NCBI GenBank assembly: GCA_030066685.1 | Contig: JASJBF010000032.1 | Location: forward strand, 1 to 64,000 | Origin: Kiloniellales bacterium | Lineage (GTDB): Bacteria; Pseudomonadota; Alphaproteobacteria; Kiloniellales; JAKSBE01 | Reading direction: 5' to 3' | DNA length: 64,000 bases | Shown: in pieces, positions 59,222 to 64,000 of the stretch | Layout: every line of letters starts with the position of its first letter | Position numbering within the stretch: the stretch's first letter is position 1 | The notes under the pieces: generated by a model | What the model was told of the DNA's origin: nothing | Database searches by the model: none | Seen by the model: only the letters and a program-made list of their open reading frames with translations | Translations under genes and position numbers: made by a program

Positions 59222-60208
59222 TCAGCGGTGAAGGTCGACGACCAAGCGGCCCCGGACCCGGCCCTTGAGGATGTCCTTGGCCAGGGCCGGCAGGTCGGCC
59301 AGGCCGGCTTCGCTGGTCATGCCGTCGAGCTTGTCCAGGGGCAGCAGCTCGGCGAGCCGCTGCCAGGCCGCTTCGCGGCGCGGCTTGGGGCACATCACCG
59401 AGTCGATGCCCAAAAGGTTGGCGCCGCGCAGCAGGAACGGCAGCACCGTGGTCTCCAAGGTCGGACCGCCGGCCAAGCCGACCGCGGCGACCGAGCCGCC
59501 GTAGGCCATCTGCGACAGGACGTTGGCCAGGGTCGTGCTGCCCACCGAATCGACGCAGCCGGCCCAGCGCGCCGCGCCCAGCGGCCGCTCGGGCGGGGCC
59601 GAGAGCGCGGCCCGCTCGATGATCTCGCCGGCGCCGAGCTCCTTCAGGTAGGCCTGGGTCTCGGCCCGTCCGGTCGAGGCGGCGACCTCGTATCCGAGCC
59701 GGGCCAACAGGGTCACCGCGACCGAGCCGACGCCGCCCGCCGCGCCGGTGACCAGGACCGGGCCGGAGTCGGGGCGCACGGCATGTTCCTCGAGGGCGGT
59801 GACCGCCAGCATCGCGGTGAAGCCGGCGGTACCGATGGCCATGGCCTGCTTCAGGCTCAGGCCCTCGGGCCGTGCCACCAGCCAGTCGCCCTTGACCCGG
59901 GCCTTCTCGGCGAAGCCGCCCCAATGGACCTCGCCGACCCGCCAGCCGGTCAGCACGACCTCGTCGCCCTCCTTGAAGTCCGGATGCCGGCTCTCGGCGA
60001 CCCGACCGGCGAAGTCGATCCCCGGCACGTGGGGATAGTCGCGGACCAGCCGTCCCTGCCCCTCAAGGATCATGCCGTCCTTGTAGTTCAGGGTGCTGTA
60101 GTCGACCGCGACGGTGACGTCGCCCTCGGGCAGACGCGACTCCTCGAGCTCCTGGATCGACGCGGTGACTCCGCCGTCCGTCTGCTCCAGCAACAGGGCT
60201 TTGAACAC
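59222..60208 (-). CDS. acuI: Acrylyl-CoA reductase (NADPH), MDR family
   Basis: 328 residues. MFKALLLEQTDGGVTASIQE and LNYKDGMILEGQGRL, then YPHVPGIDFAGRV are typical of the AcuI/YhdH branch of medium-chain reductases without zinc. The NADPH site is in VLVTGAAGGVGSVAVTLLAR. It reduces acrylyl-CoA to propionyl-CoA, relevant to DMSP, 3-hydroxypropionate or acrylate use. The neighbours (a VOC protein and a thiolase on the same strand) fit CoA-thioester metabolism. Confidence 0.9.
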   Translation of the reverse strand: MFKALLLEQTDGGVTASIQELEESRLPEGDVTVAVDYSTLNYKDGMILEGQGRLVRDYPHVPGIDFAGRVAESRHPDFKEGDEVVLTGWRVGEVHWGGFAEKARVKGDWLVARPEGLSLKQAMAIGTAGFTAMLAVTALEEHAVRPDSGPVLVTGAAGGVGSVAVTLLARLGYEVAASTGRAETQAYLKELGAGEIIERAALSAPPERPLGAARWAGCVDSVGSTTLANVLSQMAYGGSVAAVGLAGGPTLETTVLPFLLRGANLLGIDSVMCPKPRREAAWQRLAELLPLDKLDGMTSEAGLADLPALAKDILKGRVRGRLVVDLHR

Positions 60209-60269
60209 TCTACTCCTCCCCAGGTGAATGTCGGAGACCTTGCCTGGCGCCGGCCGCTCCGGGCCCGGA

Positions 60270-60650
60270 TCAGGGCCAGACCTTGGCCTTGTCGTCGAAG
60301 TCCCCGGTCTGCGGCCGGACGACGCAGAAGCGATGGCCGCTGGGCGCCTCCATCACCCACCAGCGCTTGACCTGGGCAATCCGCTTGGCCCCAAGCTTTT
60401 CCAGGCGGGCGACCTCGGCCTCGACGTCGTCGGTCTCGATGTCCAGGTGCGCGCGGCTGGCATGGTCGACCTGCTGGAGCAGGATCATGACCTCGCCCGG
60501 CGGCGACTCCAGTTCGACGTAGTTCTGGTTCGAGGGGTCGTCGGAGCGCCTGGCCGGGCGGCCCAGGGCCGCGCCCCAGAACGCGACGTCGCGCTCGAAG
60601 TCGCCCTCCTGGCAATCGACGACGACCACGCCCAAGCGGCTCTTGTGCAT
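60270..60650 (-). CDS. VOC family protein (glyoxalase-like)
   Basis: 126 residues. RLGVVVVDCQEGDFERDVAF, then YVELESPPGEVMILLQQVDH, RAHLDIETDDVEAEVARLEK and EAPSGHRFCVVRP show the duplicated VOC module. His in RAHLD and Glu in VELE are possible metal ligands. It lies between acuI and the thiolase gene with gaps of 61 and 26 bp, so one transcript is likely. Substrate unknown. Confidence 0.85.
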   Translation of the reverse strand: MHKSRLGVVVVDCQEGDFERDVAFWGAALGRPARRSDDPSNQNYVELESPPGEVMILLQQVDHASRAHLDIETDDVEAEVARLEKLGAKRIAQVKRWWVMEAPSGHRFCVVRPQTGDFDDKAKVWP

Positions 60651-60676
60651 CCGCGCCTCCCCTGCGCGATAGAGGA

Positions 60677-61843
60677 TCAGCGCAGCGGCTCGAGGATCGA
60701 GGCGTAGTTGGCCACGGCCGCCCCGCCCATGTTGAAGATGCCGGCCAGCTTGGCGTCCTTGACCTGCATGTCCTCGGCCCGGCCCAGGACCTGCATCGAG
60801 GCCATGATGTGCATCGAGACCCCGGTGGCGCCGATCGGATGGCCCTTGGACTTGAGGCCGCCCGAGGGATTGACCGGCAGCTTCCCGTCCTTCTGGGTCC
60901 AGCCTTCCAGGATCGCCTTGGCGCCCTGGCCGCGCGGGGTCAGGCCCATGGCCTCGTACTCCAGCAGCTCGGCGACGGTGAAGCAGTCGTGGGTCTCGAC
61001 CAGGTCGAGGTCGTCGAGCCCGAGCCGGGCCTTGGACAGGGCCCGCTTCCAGGCGACCTCGCAGCCCTCGAAGAGAGTGATGTCGCGCTTCGACATGGGC
61101 AGAAAGTCGTTGGCCTGGGCCGCGGCCCGGAAGACCACGGCCTTGTCCATCGACAGCGCGGTCTCGACGTCGGCCAGGACGACGGCCGCAGCGCCGTCGG
61201 AGACCAGGGAGCAGTCCGTGCGCTTGAGCGGCCCGGCGACGATCGGGTTCTTGTCCGAGACGTCGCGACAGAACTCGAATCCGAGGTCCTTGCGCAGCTG
61301 GGCCCAGGGGTTGGCGACGCCGTTCCTGTGGTTCTTGGCAGCGATCATGGCCAGGGCCTCGGTCTGGTCACCGTGCTTCTGGTAGTACTGCTGGGCGATG
61401 CGCCCGAAGACCCCGGCGAAGCCGCCCTCAATCTCCGCCTCCTCCTTGAGATAGGAGGCCTTGAGCAGCACGCCGCCGATCTCCGGCCCCGGTATACCCG
61501 TCATCTTCTCCACGCCGACCACCAGGACGAAGCGGCCGCGCCTGGCCTCGATGGTCTTCAGGCCCTGGTGGATCGCCGCGCTGCCGGTGGCGCAGGCGTT
61601 CTCGACCCGGGTCGCCGGCTTGAAGCGGAAGCGCTCGTCGGCCTGCAGGACCAGGGAGGCCGGAAAGGCCTGGGGCGAGAAGCCCTCGTTGAACTGGCCG
61701 ACCACGATCTCGTCGACCTCCTCCGGCTCCAGGCCGGCATCGGCCAGGGCCTCCACCGCGACCCGGACGATCAGGGACTCCGGATCCTCGCTCTCGTGCT
61801 TGCCAAAGGGCGTGTGCGCCCAGCCGACGATGCAGGCGGTCAT
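60677..61843 (-). CDS. Thiolase family protein (acetyl-CoA acetyltransferase / SCP2-type)
   Basis: 388 residues from ATG 61843. The active-site Cys lies in ENACATGSAAIHQG. GHPIGATGVSMHIM carries the catalytic His. HDCFTVAELLEYEAMGL (in place of the NEAFA box of classic thiolases) marks the SCP2-thiolase/lipid-transfer-like branch. It should cleave or form 3-ketoacyl-CoA bonds. Position with acuI suggests short or branched acyl-CoA use. It is the first gene of the three-gene minus-strand unit. Confidence 0.9.
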   Translation of the reverse strand: MTACIVGWAHTPFGKHESEDPESLIVRVAVEALADAGLEPEEVDEIVVGQFNEGFSPQAFPASLVLQADERFRFKPATRVENACATGSAAIHQGLKTIEARRGRFVLVVGVEKMTGIPGPEIGGVLLKASYLKEEAEIEGGFAGVFGRIAQQYYQKHGDQTEALAMIAAKNHRNGVANPWAQLRKDLGFEFCRDVSDKNPIVAGPLKRTDCSLVSDGAAAVVLADVETALSMDKAVVFRAAAQANDFLPMSKRDITLFEGCEVAWKRALSKARLGLDDLDLVETHDCFTVAELLEYEAMGLTPRGQGAKAILEGWTQKDGKLPVNPSGGLKSKGHPIGATGVSMHIMASMQVLGRAEDMQVKDAKLAGIFNMGGAAVANYASILEPLR

Positions 61844-62156
61844 TTCGGGTTCTTCCTCCGTCTCTCGCTGTGGCGCCCAAGCTAGCAAAGGCGCGGTCCC
61901 GGGCACAACGCCAGCGCGCCGACGGTCCGGCCCATTCCCCTCGCAACCACTCCTTCCAAATCGGCCCAAATGCGGAAAAATTCCAGGTCAAACCCGGCTG
62001 ATCTCCAGCTCGGAGAGCGGAATCCGCAGAAATCCGCGGAATCGTGGTTAAGAAATCTTTAGCGCCGGTAACCCTTCGGCAGTGGTTTCGCGGGATCATA
62101 TCTACCGAGCGGCATAACCACTGACTGCCCTCTCCACGGTATGAAGGAGACGCGAG
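61844..62156. other. Divergent spacer between thiolase and usg
   Basis: 313 bp. It should hold both promoters. The region 61960-62100 is less GC-rich. No repeat or RNA was recognised; AAGGAG for usg lies at about 62142-62147. Confidence 0.4.
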
Positions 62157-62453
62157 ATGCAGGAACTGGAAATCCCCGCCGACGAGCTGCCGACGGTCGA
62201 TCCCTCTCTCTCCGACTACCGCTTGACCACGGCCGAGATCTTCTACCACCTGCCGGACTACCCGGACATGGTCCAGACCTACGTCTGGCAGGAACTCGAC
62301 CGCCTGCCCGATTTCCCCAAGCTGCACGACTTCCTAGGCCTCTGGGAACGCGAGATCGACGGCAAGCTGCACTCGATCCGGGTCGCCTACGTCGACATCA
62401 TCCGGGCCGGCGAATGGCTCGACACCAATACCGGCAACGACATCCCGGTCTAG
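62157..62453 (+). CDS. usg: Usg family protein
   Basis: 98 residues, with AAGGAG upstream. DYRLTTAEIFYHLPDYPDMV, then QTYVWQELDRLPDFPKLHDF and LWEREIDGKLHSIRVAY match the alphaproteobacterial Usg proteins, named for a gene upstream of the trpF-trpB region. The family's function is unknown. Here no trp genes are next to it. It is convergent with pyrC, 24 bp apart. Confidence 0.88.
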   Translation: MQELEIPADELPTVDPSLSDYRLTTAEIFYHLPDYPDMVQTYVWQELDRLPDFPKLHDFLGLWEREIDGKLHSIRVAYVDIIRAGEWLDTNTGNDIPV

Positions 62454-62477
62454 CCGAAGCCGCCTTCAAACCGGCTC

Positions 62478-63824
62478 TCAGCCGGCCTCTCCCACCATCG
62501 TCTCGAGGAAGCGGACCGGCCGCCCAGCGGGCGGGCCGAGCAGGCTGTCCTCGCGCATCACGACCTGGCCGCGGATCACGGTGGCGATCGGCCAGCCGGA
62601 GACCTCGACGCCCGCGAAGGGCGACCAGCCGCACTTCGAGGCCAGCCAGTCCTCGGAGATCTCGCGCCGGGCCTCGAGGTCGACCAGGGTCAGGTCGGCG
62701 TCGTAGCCGACCGCGATCCGACCCTTGCCGGCGATGTTGTAGATCCGCGCCGCACCGGCGCTGGTCAGGTCGACCAGCCGCTCCAGCGTCAGGCGGCCCT
62801 GGCTCAGGTGGTCCAGCAGCAGTGGCAGCAGGGTCTGCACCCCGGGCATGCCCGAGGGCGTCGCCGGATAGCCGCCGGCCTTCTCCTCGCGGCTGTGCGG
62901 CGCGTGGTCCGAGCCGACCACGTCGACGATCCCCTGGGCGACGGCCCGCCACAGGCCCTCCCGGTGCTCGGCGCCTCGGATCGGCGGGTTCATCTGGGCG
63001 AAGGACCCGAGCCGCTGGTAGCAGTCGGGCGCGGCCAGGGTCAGGTGCTGCGGCGTGACCTCCACCGTCGCGATGTCCTTGTGCTGCGACAGGAGTTCCA
63101 TCTCCTGGGCGGTGGTGACGTGCAGGACATGAACCCGCCGGCCGGCCCGGCGGGCCAGGCCGAGCAGGCGCGTCGTCGCCCGGATCGCGGTCTCCTCGTC
63201 GCGCCAGACCGGGTGCTGGTCGACCTCGGCGCCGCCCCGCACCAGGGCCAGGCGCTCGCGCAGCCGGGCCTCGTCCTCGGCGTGGACGGCGACCCGGCGC
63301 CGGCCCTTCCTGAGGACCTGCAGCAGGGTCTCGTCATCCTCGACCAACAGGCTGCCGGTCGAGGAGCCCATGAAGATCTTGACCCCGCAGCAGCCCGGCA
63401 GGCGCTCCAGATCGGCCAGCTCGTCCTGGTTCTCCTCGGCCGCGCCGACGAAGAAGGCGTGATCGGTCCAGGCCCGGCCCTGGGCGCGGGACAGCTTGTC
63501 GGCGATGGCCGCGGCGGTGGTGGTCGAGGGCTTGGTGTTGGGCATCTCGAAGACCGCGGTGACGCCGCCCAGGGCCGCGGCCCGGGTGCCGGATTCCAGG
63601 TCCTCCTTGTGCTCCAGGCCCGGCTCGCGGAAGTGCACCTGGGTGTCGATGACGCCCGGGAGGACAGTGAGGCCGCGGGCGTCGAGAACTTCCTCTGCCG
63701 CCGAGGGATCGAGGCTGCCCAGCGCAACAATCCGTCCATCGGCGAGCCCGACGTCGGTCTGCTGCACGCCGCTCGGGGTGGCCACGGTGCCGTCCTTGAT
63801 CAGCAGGTCGAAACGTGCGGGCAC
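62478..63824 (-). CDS. pyrC: Dihydroorotase (class I)
   Basis: 448 residues. The metal motif VHFREPGLEHKED, the carboxylated-Lys region CGVKIFMGSSTGS, HVLHVTTAQEMEL and DVVGSDHAPHSREEK complete the class I dihydroorotase site. Close relatives include allantoinase and hydantoinase, but EMPNTKPSTT and NPPIRGAEHREGLW favour dihydroorotase. It closes carbamoyl-aspartate to dihydroorotate in pyrimidine synthesis. pyrB is not next to it within the window. Confidence 0.9.
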   Translation of the reverse strand: MPARFDLLIKDGTVATPSGVQQTDVGLADGRIVALGSLDPSAAEEVLDARGLTVLPGVIDTQVHFREPGLEHKEDLESGTRAAALGGVTAVFEMPNTKPSTTTAAAIADKLSRAQGRAWTDHAFFVGAAEENQDELADLERLPGCCGVKIFMGSSTGSLLVEDDETLLQVLRKGRRRVAVHAEDEARLRERLALVRGGAEVDQHPVWRDEETAIRATTRLLGLARRAGRRVHVLHVTTAQEMELLSQHKDIATVEVTPQHLTLAAPDCYQRLGSFAQMNPPIRGAEHREGLWRAVAQGIVDVVGSDHAPHSREEKAGGYPATPSGMPGVQTLLPLLLDHLSQGRLTLERLVDLTSAGAARIYNIAGKGRIAVGYDADLTLVDLEARREISEDWLASKCGWSPFAGVEVSGWPIATVIRGQVVMREDSLLGPPAGRPVRFLETMVGEAG

Positions 63825-63984
63825 TTGCCGCTTCCTCCTTGAGATGCGGGTTGAAACCGGTGGTTCCGGGCCTGCGACCGCCCTAAGGGGGCGGCTCGAG
63901 CCGGGCGTCGTGTTACCGGGATATTAAGACCGGCGCGACAGAGTCATTCAAGCATTTGGGCAAGAGTAGGGGTCGATCGCAGCC

Positions 63985-64000
63985 ATGCCCTGGATCAAGG
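63985..64000 (+). CDS. Possible start of a further gene, cut by the window end
   Basis: ATG at 63985 opens Met-Pro-Trp-Ile-Lys before the window ends. AGGGG lies 13 nt upstream, and the 60 bp before it are AT-richer. A start like this occurs in carboxymuconolactone-decarboxylase-type proteins, but five residues are far too few to decide. Confidence 0.25.

Noticed and set aside
1-64000. CRISPR arrays and complete insertion sequences
   Set aside because: No regularly spaced repeats and no intact transposase were seen anywhere in the window.

Overview
The window is high-GC DNA from an alphaproteobacterium, most likely a Rhodospirillales/Kiloniellales-type organism. This rests on gene content and order: a short-form hisG, UPF0262, DUF2948, Usg, DUF1007/NicO, a napEDABC cluster, and the alphaproteobacterial core string murA-DUF2948-hisG-hisD-UPF0262-LMW phosphatase-infA-maf-RNase G-yacG. 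There are two tRNA genes (Phe GAA, Thr GGT). I saw no rRNA genes, CRISPR array or intact insertion sequence.

Layout. 0-5.2 kb: the tail of a YdeI-type protein, a TetR regulator, a CBS-domain protein, a 38-residue membrane ORF, a HEAT-repeat lipoprotein, an integrase-like protein that lacks its catalytic residues, and tRNA-Phe. 5.3-9.7 kb (minus): infA-maf-rng-yacG followed by two trypsin-fold proteases, very tightly packed. 10-16.7 kb: conserved hypotheticals, a VOC protein, a secreted BNR/Asp-box protein, a GNAT acetyltransferase and an MFS transporter. 16.7-22.1 kb (minus): a racemase-like/M24 peptidase-like pair, a CmcJ-like oxidoreductase with its LysR neighbour, and a TPR gene with no normal start codon. 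22.1-27.7 kb (plus): three tandem paralogues of a large exported cysteine-rich protein that I do not recognise, each preceded by a related upstream element. 27.9-34.2 kb (minus): a Usp protein, a double substrate-binding-protein fusion next to a BCCT carrier, a YHS protein, and a tandem Usp protein behind an FNR-type box. 34.2-37 kb: metal-handling genes (NicO/DUF1007 and PCu(A)C). 37-40.1 kb (minus): LMW phosphatase, UPF0262, hisD, hisG. 40.2-44.6 kb (plus): napEDABC behind an FNR-type box. 44.7-50.4 kb: glyoxalase, DUF4240, a 25-codon ORF with a perfect ribosome binding site, DUF2948-murA, an ankyrin protein, tRNA-Thr and palindromic repeats. 50.4-52.2 kb: a small accessory island with a methyltransferase and transposase/phage relics. 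52.3-64 kb: an ABC exporter, an AsmA-like protein, a ClpX-zinc-finger/AAA fusion, a CmcI-like protein, a SEL1 protein with a small lipoprotein, acuI, a VOC protein, a thiolase, usg and pyrC.

How it fits together. The nap operon and the tandem Usp gene both carry FNR/FixK-like boxes, which suggests a facultative lifestyle with nitrate respiration. BCCT, the betaine-type binding protein and the Usp proteins suggest osmotic and energy stress management. The core minus-strand string is cut into three blocks by about 27 kb and 6.7 kb of other genes. The least explained features are the triplicated exported family, the lipoprotein that joins two unrelated binding-protein folds beside a BCCT carrier, the ClpX-zinc-finger/AAA protein, and the 25-codon ORF whose ribosome binding site mirrors the 16S rRNA 3' end.
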